A stretch of DNA of 42,198 nucleotides from Paracoccaceae bacterium (GCA_016936395.1 JAFGXY010000037.1:1-42198), one strand, 5' to 3'. Shown: positions 9,406-18,126, counted from the first letter of the stretch. A program made the numbers and translations. The notes: generated by a model not told the origin, from the letters alone.

Positions 9406-10383
9406 ATGCACCGTATCCTTTTGTCCGCTCTTGCTGCCCTGACACTGTCCACCGCCGCCCATGCCGAGGCGACGGGCAAGCTGGTGCTGTATACCTCGCA
9501 GCCGAATGAAGACGCGCAAAAGACGGTTGATGCCTTCATGGCGGCCAATCCCGGCGTCACGGTCGACTGGGTGCGCGACGGCACGCCCAAGATCATGGCC
9601 AAGTTCCGTGCCGAGCTTGAGGCCGGTGCGCCGCAGGCCGACGTGCTGCTGATCGCCGACTCGGTGACCATGGAGGGCCTCAAGGCCGAAGGCCTGCTGA
9701 TGGCGCACCCCGATGCCGATATCTCGGCTTACGCGCCGGGCATCATGGATGCAAACAAGTACTGGTTTGCGACCAAGCTGATCACCACCGGGATCGTCTA
9801 CAACACCTCTGCCCCGGTGAAACCGGCGTCCTATGCCGATCTGCTGGCCCCCGAAGTCACCGCCGCCTGCATGATGCCGTCGCCGCTGGCATCGGGCGCG
9901 GCCACCATCCACATGGTCGCAGTGACCGGTGTGCCGGATCTGGGCTGGGGCTTTTACGAGACCCTGGCCAAGCAGGGCGCCTTGGCCGATGGTGCCAATG
10001 GTGGCGTGCTGAAAGCGGTGGCGGGTGGCGAAAAGCTCTATGGTTTCCTCGTCGATTTCCTGGCCATCCGCGAAGCCGCCAAGGGCGCGCCGATCCAGTT
10101 CGTCTTCCCGACCGAAGGCGTCTCGGCGGTGTCTGAACCGGTGGCGATCTTGTCCAACACCACCAACCCCGATGCGGCACGGGCCTTTGTCGATTTCCTG
10201 ATCTCTGCGCCCGGTCAGCAGCTTGCCGCCGACATGGGCTATCTGCCCGCGCATCCGGCCATCACCCCGCCCGCAGGGTTCCCGGCCCGCGACACCATCA
10301 AGATCCTGCCGTTCGACGCGGCACAGGCGCTGGCGGATGAGGCCGCGAACAAGGCCCGTTTCACCGAGATGTTCGGCGGCTGA
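9406..10383 (+). CDS. ABC transporter substrate-binding protein, COG1840 (FbpA/PhnS-like)
   Basis: A 325-residue periplasmic binding protein of the family that includes ferric-ion binders (FbpA/AfuA/FutA) and 2-aminoethylphosphonate binders (PhnS). A signal peptide ends at about residue 21 (STAAHA before EATGKL). The mature protein opens LVLYTSQPNEDAQ, and has GVSAVSEPVAIL late in the chain. It lacks the adjacent Tyr-Tyr pair and the early His that bind iron in classical FbpA. The start at 9406 has GGAG at 9396-9399. Linked with a fused permease and an ATPase, and divergent from ugp across a Pho-box-like array, so an organophosphorus substrate is a reasonable alternative to iron. Family clear, substrate unproven. 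Confidence 0.8.
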   Translation: MHRILLSALAALTLSTAAHAEATGKLVLYTSQPNEDAQKTVDAFMAANPGVTVDWVRDGTPKIMAKFRAELEAGAPQADVLLIADSVTMEGLKAEGLLMAHPDADISAYAPGIMDANKYWFATKLITTGIVYNTSAPVKPASYADLLAPEVTAACMMPSPLASGAATIHMVAVTGVPDLGWGFYETLAKQGALADGANGGVLKAVAGGEKLYGFLVDFLAIREAAKGAPIQFVFPTEGVSAVSEPVAILSNTTNPDAARAFVDFLISAPGQQLAADMGYLPAHPAITPPAGFPARDTIKILPFDAAQALADEAANKARFTEMFGG

Positions 10384-10390
10384 TCGGACG

Positions 10391-12118
10391 ATGCCAAGCG
10401 ATACAGGCGCAGCCCCGGCCCGCCGGTCGGGGCTGCGCAGCCTTTCGGGCGAGCCGGTGTTGCTGGCCGCCCTTGCCCTCGTGGCGCTGGTGCTGTTCGT
10501 CGTGCCCTTGGGCGCGGTGGTGCGGCTGGCCCTGTTCGCCACCGGCGGCGGGGTCGATGCCTTTGTCACCGCCCTGTCCAGCCGGTCGGTGCAGCGCGCG
10601 CTGTGGCACAGTCTGGAAAGCAGCGCCCTGTCGGCCGCACTGGCCACGCTGGTGGGCGGCGGGCTGGGCCTCTTGATCGGCTTGGGTGACATGCGCGGCC
10701 GGGTGGCGCTGTCCTTTGCCATTCTGATGCTGATGATGATCCCGGCGCATGTCACGGCGATTGCATGGATGCAGATGCTGGGGCCATCCAGCGTACTTTT
10801 GAACGCACTGGGCATCGCCGCGGCACCGGGCACCACCAACCCGCTCTATTCGCGGCAAGGGGTGATTGCACTTCTGGCGCTGCAACAGGTGCCCATCGTT
10901 TACCTCACCCTGCGCGCCGCCCTGCGCGCCCTTCCGCGTGATCTGGCCGAGGCGGCACGCGTGGCCGGTGCCTCGCCTTTGCGGCTGATCAGCCGGGTGA
11001 TCCTGCCCCTGACGTTTCCGGCGTTGCTGGCGGGCTATGCGCTGGCCTTTGTCTCGGCGCTGGGCAATTTCGGGGTGCCGGCGCTCTTGGGCATCCCGGG
11101 GCGCTATGTCACGCTGCCGGTGCTGATGTGGCAAAGGCTGGCATCATCAGGGCCATCGGTGCTGGCCGATCTGGCGGTGCTGGCCTGCCTGATCGGGGCC
11201 TTGGCGCTGCTGGCGGTGCTGGCACAGATGCGGGTGTTGCGCCGCCTGTCGGTGGCGCTGATCGGCCCGCCACAACAATCGCTGCGCCTGACGCTGGGGC
11301 GCGCGCGGCCTTGGGTCGAGGCTGCGGTGTGGCTTTTGCTGGCCCTGACCGTGCTGGCACCGTTTCTGGCGATGCTGGCAACCGCTTTGGTGCCAACCTA
11401 TGGCGTGCCGCTGCGGCCCGACACCGCGACCTTGCGCCATTTCCACGAGGTGATCTTTACCCAAGCCGTCACCGCCCGCGCCTTTGCCAATTCGGCCGGG
11501 TTGGCGCTTGCCGCCGGAACAATCGTGGCAGGCCTTGCCCTTGGGCTTGGGGCCCTGATGCGCGGGCGTTTTGGCAGCGGTGCGCGCGGGGTGGCCACCT
11601 TGGCCGAACTTGCCTATGCGGTGCCGGGGCTGGTGATCTCGGTCGCGTTCATCATCGCGTTTATCAAGCCTTTGCCGGGGCTTGGCATCAGTCTTTACGG
11701 CACGCACTGGATCATTCTGGCGGCCTATCTCTCGGCCTTTCTGGCGATGGGGCTGAAGCCGGTCAGCGTGGCCTATGCCGCCCTTGACCCGGCGTTGCAG
11801 GATGCGGCAAGGGTGTCGGGGGCCGGGTTCTGGCGCAGGCTTTGGCGCATCGACGCCCCCCTGATCGCGCCCGCCGCCGCCTCGGGCGCGGTGCTGGTGA
11901 TGCTGACGGCGTGGAACGAGGTCACCCTGTCGGCCATTTTATGGACACGCGGCACTGAAACCTTGGGCACCGTGATCTTCAACTATGAAGACGGCGGCTA
12001 TTCCACGCTTGCCTCGGCGATGTCGGTGATATCTGTTCTGGCAACGCTGGCGCTGATGCTGGCCTTGCACCGCATCGGGCGTGGCCTGCCGCCCGGCATC
12101 ATCCCGTGGCGCGACTAG
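10391..12118 (+). CDS. ABC transporter permease, fused two-domain (FbpB/PhnU-V type)
   Basis: A 575-residue inner-membrane protein made of two fused permease domains, so one polypeptide can supply both halves of the channel. Each half has its own EAA loop: PRDLAEAARVAGASPLRL at about 181-198 and ALQDAARVSGAGF at about 467-480. About 12 membrane segments are expected. The frame is open back to 10223 inside the binding-protein gene, but the ATG at 10391, seven bases after that gene's stop, is the natural start. It works with the flanking binding protein and ATPase. Confidence 0.85.
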   Translation: MPSDTGAAPARRSGLRSLSGEPVLLAALALVALVLFVVPLGAVVRLALFATGGGVDAFVTALSSRSVQRALWHSLESSALSAALATLVGGGLGLLIGLGDMRGRVALSFAILMLMMIPAHVTAIAWMQMLGPSSVLLNALGIAAAPGTTNPLYSRQGVIALLALQQVPIVYLTLRAALRALPRDLAEAARVAGASPLRLISRVILPLTFPALLAGYALAFVSALGNFGVPALLGIPGRYVTLPVLMWQRLASSGPSVLADLAVLACLIGALALLAVLAQMRVLRRLSVALIGPPQQSLRLTLGRARPWVEAAVWLLLALTVLAPFLAMLATALVPTYGVPLRPDTATLRHFHEVIFTQAVTARAFANSAGLALAAGTIVAGLALGLGALMRGRFGSGARGVATLAELAYAVPGLVISVAFIIAFIKPLPGLGISLYGTHWIILAAYLSAFLAMGLKPVSVAYAALDPALQDAARVSGAGFWRRLWRIDAPLIAPAAASGAVLVMLTAWNEVTLSAILWTRGTETLGTVIFNYEDGGYSTLASAMSVISVLATLALMLALHRIGRGLPPGIIPWRD

Positions 12119-12130
12119 GAAGGCCCCGAC

Positions 12131-13183
12131 ATGTCGATCAGCCTTGCCAACCTGACCCGCAGCTATGGTGCCGCCCGCGCGGTGGATGACCTGTCGGCCG
12201 AGATCCCGGCCGGGTGCTTTTTCACCGTGCTGGGGCCGTCGGGCTGTGGCAAATCCACCCTTCTGCGGCTGATCGCGGGGCTGGAGCCGCTGGATCAGGG
12301 CCGCATCGCGCTGGAAGGCCGCGCCGTTGCCGGCCCCGGCCTGCACCTGCCGCCCGAGACGCGCGGCGTGGGCGTGGTGTTCCAGTCCTATGCGCTGTGG
12401 CCGCATATGGATGTGCTGGGCAACGTCGCCTTCCCGATCGAGGCCGCCGGGGTGCGCCGCACCGCCGCCCGCGCCGAGGCGGCGGCGCATCTGGACAGCG
12501 TGGCCCTGACCGCGTTCGCCCAACGCCGCCCCGCCGATCTGTCGGGTGGGCAGCGTCAGCGCGTGGCGCTGGCGCGCTGTCTGGCCGCCCGTGCCCGCAT
12601 CGTGCTGATGGATGAACCCCTGGCCAACCTTGACCCGCATCTGCGCGCCGCGATGGAGGAGGAAATGGCCGCCTTCCATGCCCGCGCCGGAGCAACCACG
12701 CTGTTCATCACCCATGACCAGCGCGAGGCGATGGCGCTGTCTGATCTGGTGGCGGTGATGCGCGCGGGGCGCTTTGAGCAGATCGCAGCACCGCAAGACC
12801 TGCATGACCGGCCTGCCACTGCCTTTGTCGCGGGGTTCATCGGGCGCGGCGTGGTGCTGGACGTGACCGTGACCGAAGCCAGCCCCAATCGCGCAAAGGT
12901 GCGCCTGCCCAACGGTCAGGCGCTGGAGGTGCGCGCCACTGGCACCGCCCGCCCCGGCATGGGCCAGGTGCTGTTGCGCCCGACCGACCTGCGCGCGGGC
13001 GGCGACGGACACCCCGCCACGGTGCTGTCCGCCGCCTATCGCGGCGACCATTGGGAGGCGCGGGTTGCCCTGCCCGGACTGCCGCCCTTGACCGTGACCT
13101 TGCCGCAGCGGGTGACGGTGGCCGAAGACCTGCCGCTTGCGCTTTGCGGTGGCTGGCTTTTGCCTGCAACGGCGCCCCTGTGA
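12131..13183 (+). CDS. ABC transporter ATP-binding protein (FbpC/PhnT/PotA type)
   Basis: A 350-residue ATPase. Walker [10 protein letters not shown] is at 35-43, signature [13 protein letters not shown] at 137-149, Walker B IVLMDE at 157-162 and the H-loop histidine at 195. A C-terminal TOBE-like regulatory domain begins near 240. The ATG at 12131 follows AGGAAGG with good spacing and is 12 bases after the permease stop, so the three genes 9406-13183 form one operon. This ATPase subfamily serves iron, polyamine, sulfate and aminoethylphosphonate systems, so it does not settle the substrate. Confidence 0.87.
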   Translation: MSISLANLTRSYGAARAVDDLSAEIPAGCFFTVLGPSGCGKSTLLRLIAGLEPLDQGRIALEGRAVAGPGLHLPPETRGVGVVFQSYALWPHMDVLGNVAFPIEAAGVRRTAARAEAAAHLDSVALTAFAQRRPADLSGGQRQRVALARCLAARARIVLMDEPLANLDPHLRAAMEEEMAAFHARAGATTLFITHDQREAMALSDLVAVMRAGRFEQIAAPQDLHDRPATAFVAGFIGRGVVLDVTVTEASPNRAKVRLPNGQALEVRATGTARPGMGQVLLRPTDLRAGGDGHPATVLSAAYRGDHWEARVALPGLPPLTVTLPQRVTVAEDLPLALCGGWLLPATAPL

Positions 13184-13277
13184 CCCGCGCATCATGGCCT
13201 TTCCCGTGCAACGGCCGGGCATCAGGTCATGCAAGTGTCATCCTTGCCGCCTATAATGAAACGAAAAGGTAACACGC

Positions 13278-14753
13278 ATGTCTGACCTGACCCTTACGAC
13301 TCTCGCGCAGGAACTGGATGGCCTGCGCACAACTGTCGCCACCGACGCGGCCAAGATCTTCAGCCGCTGGCAGGACTGGATCGAAGACCCCGCCTTTGCC
13401 CCCAGTGCCGCGAACTTTGCCCATTACCTTGCCCTGCGCCACCATGATCTGCGCGACCTGCAACGCCGGATGATGGCGGTGGGTCTGTCGTCCCTTGGCC
13501 GGGCCGAAAGCCGGGTGCTGCCGACGCTGGACGCGGTCAGTCACCTGCTGGCAGCGGCAACACGGGCCGACAGCGCACCCACCAGCGTCAACCCCGAGTT
13601 TTTTGCCGGTGAGGCCCGCATTGCCGCCCGCGCCGGGGCGCTGCTGGGGCCATTGTCGGCGCACAGTGCCGTGCGCCTGCTGGTGACGCTGCCGTCCGAG
13701 GCCGCGGGCGACCCGGCCTTCATCGCGCGGCTGGCCGGTCTGGGGGTCGAGGCGGTGCGGATCAACTGCGCTCATGATGACGAGGCCGTCTGGGGCCAGA
13801 TGGTGGCGCATGTCAGCACGGCGGCGGGCGACACCGGGCGGCGCATGAAGATCGTCATGGACCTTCCCGGCCCAAAGATCCGCACCGGTGCCAGCCACAC
13901 CCGCAAGGACGGCCAGCGCCTGATGGTCGGCGATGAGCTGGCGATCACCTATCCCGGCCAGTTGGACCGCGCGCCACACAAGACACCCGCCATCGAATGC
14001 ACCCTGTCCGAGGCGCTGGCCGCCGCTGGCACCGGACATCGCATCTCGCTCGACGATGGCAAGCTGCAAACAACGGTCAAAAGGTGCGAACCTTGGGGCG
14101 TGATTGTCACCGTGACGACGGGGCCTGCCGAAAAAGGTTACAAGCTGAAACCTGAAAAGGGCGTCAATTTCCCCGATTCCGATGTGCAGGTGCCCGCCCT
14201 GACCGGCGATGACCGCGAAACCTTGCGTTTTGTTGCCCGCCATGCCGATGCCATCGACTATTCCTTCGTGCAGGACGCCGACGATGTGGCGCAGTTGCAA
14301 GATGCGCTGGCACAGGAACGCCCTGATGACTGGCGGCGTCTGGGGCTGATCCTGAAGATCGAAACCCGGCGCGCGATCCGCAATTTTCCCGATATGCTGG
14401 TGCGCGCTGCCGGGCGCCAACCCACCGCCGTGATGATCGCGCGCGGCGATCTGGCGGTTGAAATCGGCTTTGCCCGGCTGGCCGAAATGCAGGAAGAACT
14501 GCTCTGGCTGTGCGAGGCCGCGCATATCCCGGTGATCTGGGCGACGCAGGTGCTGGAAAGTTATCTCAAGACCGGGGTGCCGTCACGCGGCGAGATGACC
14601 GATGCCGCCATGGCCGCACGGGCCGAATGCGTGATGCTGAACAAGGGGCCGTTCCTGTTCGAGGGCATCGAGGTGCTGGACAGCCTCTTGGGCCGGATGA
14701 GCGGGCACATGCACAAGAAGACCCACCAGTTGCGCCCGCTGCAAAGCTGGTAA
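13278..14753 (+). CDS. Pyruvate-kinase-like protein without the C-terminal domain
   Basis: A 491-residue protein with a pyruvate-kinase catalytic barrel but unusual layout. Residues 1-130 are a helical N-terminal extension not found in ordinary pyruvate kinases. The barrel starts near 131. MDLPGPKIRTG (194-204), KGVNFPDSD (294-302), LKIE (359-362, catalytic Lys and Glu), ARGDLAVE (388-395) and ATQVLES (422-428) match pyruvate kinase, and 205-300 fits the B domain lid. The RxNxSHG loop reads RINCAHD (161-167), with Ser and Gly replaced. The SGETA region is replaced by NKGPFLFEG, and the allosteric C domain (~120 residues) is missing. Activity as a pyruvate kinase is therefore uncertain. A convergent terminator follows. 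Confidence 0.8.
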   Translation: MSDLTLTTLAQELDGLRTTVATDAAKIFSRWQDWIEDPAFAPSAANFAHYLALRHHDLRDLQRRMMAVGLSSLGRAESRVLPTLDAVSHLLAAATRADSAPTSVNPEFFAGEARIAARAGALLGPLSAHSAVRLLVTLPSEAAGDPAFIARLAGLGVEAVRINCAHDDEAVWGQMVAHVSTAAGDTGRRMKIVMDLPGPKIRTGASHTRKDGQRLMVGDELAITYPGQLDRAPHKTPAIECTLSEALAAAGTGHRISLDDGKLQTTVKRCEPWGVIVTVTTGPAEKGYKLKPEKGVNFPDSDVQVPALTGDDRETLRFVARHADAIDYSFVQDADDVAQLQDALAQERPDDWRRLGLILKIETRRAIRNFPDMLVRAAGRQPTAVMIARGDLAVEIGFARLAEMQEELLWLCEAAHIPVIWATQVLESYLKTGVPSRGEMTDAAMAARAECVMLNKGPFLFEGIEVLDSLLGRMSGHMHKKTHQLRPLQSW

Positions 14754-14766
14754 GGCGGCACGCAAA

Positions 14767-14795
14767 AAGGGCAAAGCCGGATCGGCCTTGCCCTT
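14767..14795. terminator. Hairpin between convergent genes
   Basis: Near-perfect inverted repeat AAGGGCAAAGCC (14767-14778) and GGCCTTGCCCTT (14784-14795), 11 of 12 pairs, loop GGATC. It lies between the stops of the convergent pyruvate-kinase-like and EF-P genes. A short TTTT follows at 14802-14805 on the plus strand and a run of T on the minus strand (AAAAA at 14764-14768), so it probably ends both transcripts. Confidence 0.65.
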
Positions 14796-14819
14796 CGCGG
14801 TTTTCGATCTGCGCGGCGC

Positions 14820-15386
14820 TCAGTCCTTGGCGCGGCCGACGTAGGAATAGTCGTCGGTGTTGATCTCGATCCGGGTACCCGGCCCGATATGCGGCGGCAC
14901 CATCACGCGCAAGCCATTGGAACAGATCGCGGGCTTGTAGGACGACGAAGCGGTTTGCCCCTTCACCACCGGCTCGGTTTCGGTGATCTCTACAATCACC
15001 CGCTGCGGCAGTTCGATGGCGATCGCCACGCCTTCAAAGGTGCGCAGGTAAACCTTGATGCCTTCGGTCAGGAACACCTTGTCATCGCCCACCACTTCGG
15101 CAGACACCGCAATCTGCTCATAGGTGTTGGGTTCCATGAAGTGATAGCCTTCGCCATCTTCATAAAGGAAATCATACTCGCGCTCATCCACCGTGGCCTT
15201 TTCGACCATTTCGGTGGTGCGCCAGCGTTCGGCCACCTTCACCCCATCCGAGATTCGGCGCATGTCGACGCTGGTGGTCGGCGTGCCCTTGCCGGGGTGG
15301 AAGTTTTCGGCCTTGAGCACGGCATAAAGCTTGCCGTCCATCTCGACCACGTTGCCCTTGCGAAGGGACGATGCAATGACTTTCAC
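14820..15386 (-). CDS. efp: Elongation factor P (alphaproteobacterial type, epmA-linked)
   Basis: EF-P, 188 residues, which binds the ribosome between the P and E sites and relieves stalling at polyproline. All three domains are present and the length is usual. The modification loop reads HPGKGTP with the lysine at 33, equivalent to E. coli K34, the residue that receives beta-lysine from EpmA. The start is GTG at 15386 (protein begins [11 protein letters not shown]), chosen because AAGGAAG lies eight bases upstream; the frame continues to 15428, but those residues do not fit the family. It is divergent from epmA across 127 bases, pointing to this copy as the EpmA substrate. A second EF-P is encoded at 36749-37312. 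Confidence 0.93.
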   Translation of the reverse strand: MKVIASSLRKGNVVEMDGKLYAVLKAENFHPGKGTPTTSVDMRRISDGVKVAERWRTTEMVEKATVDEREYDFLYEDGEGYHFMEPNTYEQIAVSAEVVGDDKVFLTEGIKVYLRTFEGVAIAIELPQRVIVEITETEPVVKGQTASSSYKPAICSNGLRVMVPPHIGPGTRIEINTDDYSYVGRAKD

Positions 15387-15513
15387 GGTCAGGTCTTCCT
15401 TGTGAATTGGGGCGCCGGACGCTAGCACCCGCAGTGTTTGGATGCGCGCCTAACGCATCTGCGCGGCAATTTCCAGCGCAAGCTGTGCAAAATCATCGAA
15501 CGGAGGCACGATC

Positions 15514-16560
15514 ATGCCGGAATTGAGCGACAGCCCGTGGTGGACGCCCGCCCGCCATGCCGACCGCCGCCCCGTGCTGATGGCGCGCGGCCGTATTCAG
15601 GCCGCAATCCGGGCGCTTCTGGCGGCCGATGGCTTCACCGAGGTCGACCCCGCCGGCTTGCAGATCAGCCCGGGAAACGAGACGCATCTGCACGCCTTCG
15701 CCACCAGCGCCATTGGCAATGATGGCACCGCGCGGCCGATGTATCTGCATACCAGCCCCGAGTTCGCGATGAAAAAGCTGTTGGCCGCGGGGGAAACCCG
15801 CATCCACGCCTTTGCCCATGTCTGGCGCAACCGCGAGCGCGGCCCCCTGCACGCGCCCGAATTCACCATGCTGGAATGGTATCGGGTGGGGCAGGATTAC
15901 AGCCAGCTGATGCACGATTGCGCAGCCTTTCTGCGCGCAGCGGCAACGGCCTGCGCGACGCGCAGCTTGCAGTTTCGCGGCATGACATGCGACCCCTTCG
16001 CCACGCCCGAACGGCTGTCGGTGGCGGCGGCCATGCAGCGCCACGCCGGGGTTGACCTCATGTCCACCCTGTCGGCTGACGGCTCCGCCGACCGCGAGGC
16101 CCTCGCTGCGCAGGCCGCAGCCATCGGTCTGCGGGTGGCAGCCGATGATACCTGGTCGGATATCTTCAGCCGCATCCTGTCGGACCGGGTCGAGCCGCAA
16201 CTTGGCCAGGGCCGCCCCACGCTGCTGGACCGTTACCCGGTGGTAGAGGCCGCCCTCGCCCGCCCCTGCACCGATGACCGGCGCGAGGCCGAACGGTTCG
16301 AGCTTTATGCCTGCGGGGTGGAGCTGGCCAACGGCTTTGGCGAACTGACCGACCCCGCCGAACAGCGCCGCCGCTTTGCCGCCGAAATGGATGAAAAGGC
16401 CCGCATCTACGGGATGCGCTATCCGCTGGACGAAGATTTCCTGCAGGCCCTCGCCCTGATGCCCGAAGCCAGCGGCTGTGCCATGGGCTTTGACCGGCTG
16501 GTGATGCTGGCCACCGGCGCGCCGCGCATCGACGATGTGCTGTGGACCCCGACCGCCTGA
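15514..16560 (+). CDS. epmA: EF-P--(R)-beta-lysine ligase EpmA
   Basis: A 348-residue class II lysyl-tRNA-synthetase-like enzyme lacking the tRNA anticodon-binding domain (PoxA/GenX/YjeA family). It activates beta-lysine with ATP and attaches it to EF-P. Class II motif 2 is seen as RNRERGPLHAPEFTMLEWYR; the C-terminal half has ELANGFGELTDPAEQ and, in motif 3, GCAMGFDRLVML. GGAGG at 15502-15506 supports the ATG at 15514. The divergent neighbour is the EF-P gene at 14820-15386. The partner aminomutase gene epmB, which makes beta-lysine, is not in this window. Confidence 0.92.
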   Translation: MPELSDSPWWTPARHADRRPVLMARGRIQAAIRALLAADGFTEVDPAGLQISPGNETHLHAFATSAIGNDGTARPMYLHTSPEFAMKKLLAAGETRIHAFAHVWRNRERGPLHAPEFTMLEWYRVGQDYSQLMHDCAAFLRAAATACATRSLQFRGMTCDPFATPERLSVAAAMQRHAGVDLMSTLSADGSADREALAAQAAAIGLRVAADDTWSDIFSRILSDRVEPQLGQGRPTLLDRYPVVEAALARPCTDDRREAERFELYACGVELANGFGELTDPAEQRRRFAAEMDEKARIYGMRYPLDEDFLQALALMPEASGCAMGFDRLVMLATGAPRIDDVLWTPTA

Positions 16561-16757
16561 CGCCGCACGATCAGACGGACGCGCCTCCCCTCCCCCGGCG
16601 TGGGGAGGGGATGGGGGTGGGGGGCGTTGGGCAAGTTCCCGACGCCGTGGCACCCGAAGTCGCAAATCACATCATTTTACGCTGAATTTTTCATCATATA
16701 TGGCGCTGCCTGACCAAGTATGCGGCGGGTCTGGCTGGCGACCTTTGGGGAAATATA
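16561..16757. other. Intergenic region with GC-rich hairpin, no gene seen
   Basis: The 303 bases between epmA and the pyrimidine operon hold no convincing ORF. A perfect 9-bp inverted repeat CCCCTCCCC (16587-16595) / GGGGAGGGG (16602-16610) is present, not followed by a T run, so it may be an intergenic repeat or a Rho-type end rather than an intrinsic terminator. From about 16670 the sequence becomes A+T-richer (TATATT at 16754-16759), as expected of a promoter for the downstream operon. Confidence 0.5.
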
Positions 16758-16773
16758 TTGACCAGATGGTCAG
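16758..16773. promoter_or_regulatory. RutR-type operator upstream of pyrimidine operon
   Basis: TTGACCAGATGGTCAG contains the perfect palindrome TGACCA-GA-TGGTCA. It matches the E. coli RutR consensus TTGACCAnnTGGTCAA at 13 of 14 fixed positions. RutR is a TetR-family regulator that senses uracil and controls pyrimidine catabolism, which fits the genes that follow from 16864. The site is about 90 bases before the first start codon and overlaps an A+T-rich, promoter-like stretch. The regulator gene itself is not in the window. Confidence 0.7.
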
Positions 16774-16863
16774 GTTGTGATGCGCTTGACCTGACCTCAG
16801 GGTCGCACGACAGGTCGCCACAAACGGTGCACAGACACCAAAGGCCACAGGGAGAGCACGCTT

Positions 16864-18114
16864 ATGCCAGCACCGGGAGAAAACCTGCGGATCAATTCCG
16901 CACGTCTGTGGGACAGTCTGATGGACATGGCCCAGATCGGCCCCGGCGTGGCAGGCGGCAACAACCGCCAGACGCTGACCGACGCTGATGGTGAAGCGCG
17001 GCATCTGTTTCAAGACTGGTGCAAGGCTGCCGGCATGGCCATGGCGGTGGACCAGATGGGCACCATGTTCGCCACCCGCCCCGGCACCGACCCAGAGGCG
17101 CTGCCGGTCTATATCGGCAGCCATCTGGACACCCAACCCACGGGCGGCAAATATGATGGCGTGCTGGGGGTTCTGGCCGGGCTGGAGGTGGTCCGCACCC
17201 TGAATGACCTTGGCATGAAGACCCGTCACCCCATCGTGGTGACCAACTGGACCAATGAAGAAGGCACCCGCTTTGCCCCTGCCATGCTGGCCTCGGGCGT
17301 GTTCGCGGGCGTGCTGACGCAGGATTTCGCCTATGATCGCCGCGATGCCAAGGGATTGCGCTTTGGCGATGAATTGGAGCGCATCGGCTGGAAAGGCACC
17401 GAGCCGGTGGGGGCGCGAAAGATGCACGCGATGTTCGAGGTGCATATCGAGCAAGGCCCGATCCTTGAGGCCGAGGGCAAGCAGGTGGGCGTGGTCACCC
17501 ATGGCCAAGGCCTGCGCTGGATCGAATGCACGGTGACCGGCAAGGGCCAGCACACCGGATCAACCCCGATGTATCTGCGCCGCAACGCAGGGCGCGCTCT
17601 GGCGAAGGTGACCGAACTGGTCCACGAGATCGCGATGAAGCGCCAGCCCAATGCGGTGGGGGCGATTGGCCATATCGACGTCTACCCCAACAGCCGCAAC
17701 ATCATTGCCGAAAAGATCGTCTTCACCGTCGATCTGCGCAGCCATGTGCTGGAGACGCTGGAGGAGATGGTGGCCGAGTTGACCGCCCGTGCGCCGGGGC
17801 TGTGCGCCGAGGTGGGGGTGAAGTTCAGCTCACAGATCGTCGGCTTTTTCGACCCGCCTGCCTTTGACGAACGGCTTGTGAAGATCGTCCGCCAATCTGC
17901 TGAAAAGCTGGGATATTCGCATATGGACATCATCAGCGGCGCCGGTCACGACGCCTGCTGGATCAACCGCGTCGCCCCCACGGTGATGATCATGAGCCCT
18001 TGCGTGGATGGGCTTTCACACAATGAAGCCGAGGAGATTTCACCCGAATGGGCGGCGGCAAGTGTCGATGTGCTGTTGCACGCGGTTCTGGACGTGGCAG
18101 AGGTTGTCGCCTGA
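16864..18114 (+). CDS. Zn-dependent hydrolase, beta-ureidopropionase/carbamoylase type
   Basis: A 416-residue M20-type amidohydrolase (HyuC/AmaB/PydC group) that removes carbamoyl groups from N-carbamoyl amino acids, releasing ammonia, CO2 and, for pyrimidines, beta-alanine. Metal-ligand motifs are in order: GSHLDTQPTGGKYDG with H87 and D98, NEEGTRF at 131-137, EVHIEQGP with H194, and SHNEAE with H386. GHDA near 360 also fits. A GGGAG-type site precedes the ATG. It heads an operon with dihydropyrimidinase and an ABC importer, with a RutR-type operator upstream, so beta-ureidopropionase is the likely role. Allantoate hydrolase or an L-carbamoylase are alternatives within the same family. Confidence 0.85.
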   Translation: MPAPGENLRINSARLWDSLMDMAQIGPGVAGGNNRQTLTDADGEARHLFQDWCKAAGMAMAVDQMGTMFATRPGTDPEALPVYIGSHLDTQPTGGKYDGVLGVLAGLEVVRTLNDLGMKTRHPIVVTNWTNEEGTRFAPAMLASGVFAGVLTQDFAYDRRDAKGLRFGDELERIGWKGTEPVGARKMHAMFEVHIEQGPILEAEGKQVGVVTHGQGLRWIECTVTGKGQHTGSTPMYLRRNAGRALAKVTELVHEIAMKRQPNAVGAIGHIDVYPNSRNIIAEKIVFTVDLRSHVLETLEEMVAELTARAPGLCAEVGVKFSSQIVGFFDPPAFDERLVKIVRQSAEKLGYSHMDIISGAGHDACWINRVAPTVMIMSPCVDGLSHNEAEEISPEWAAASVDVLLHAVLDVAEVVA

Positions 18115-18126
18115 CGGCAGGCGTCC

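Noticed and set aside
9391..10839. 482-residue minus-strand open frame opposite the COG1840 operon
   Set aside because: Composition and lack of domains mark it as an antisense shadow.
16587..16610. GC-rich hairpin after epmA as an intrinsic terminator
   Set aside because: The stem is perfect but no T run follows; it resembles a G/C-rich intergenic repeat, so it was not called a terminator.
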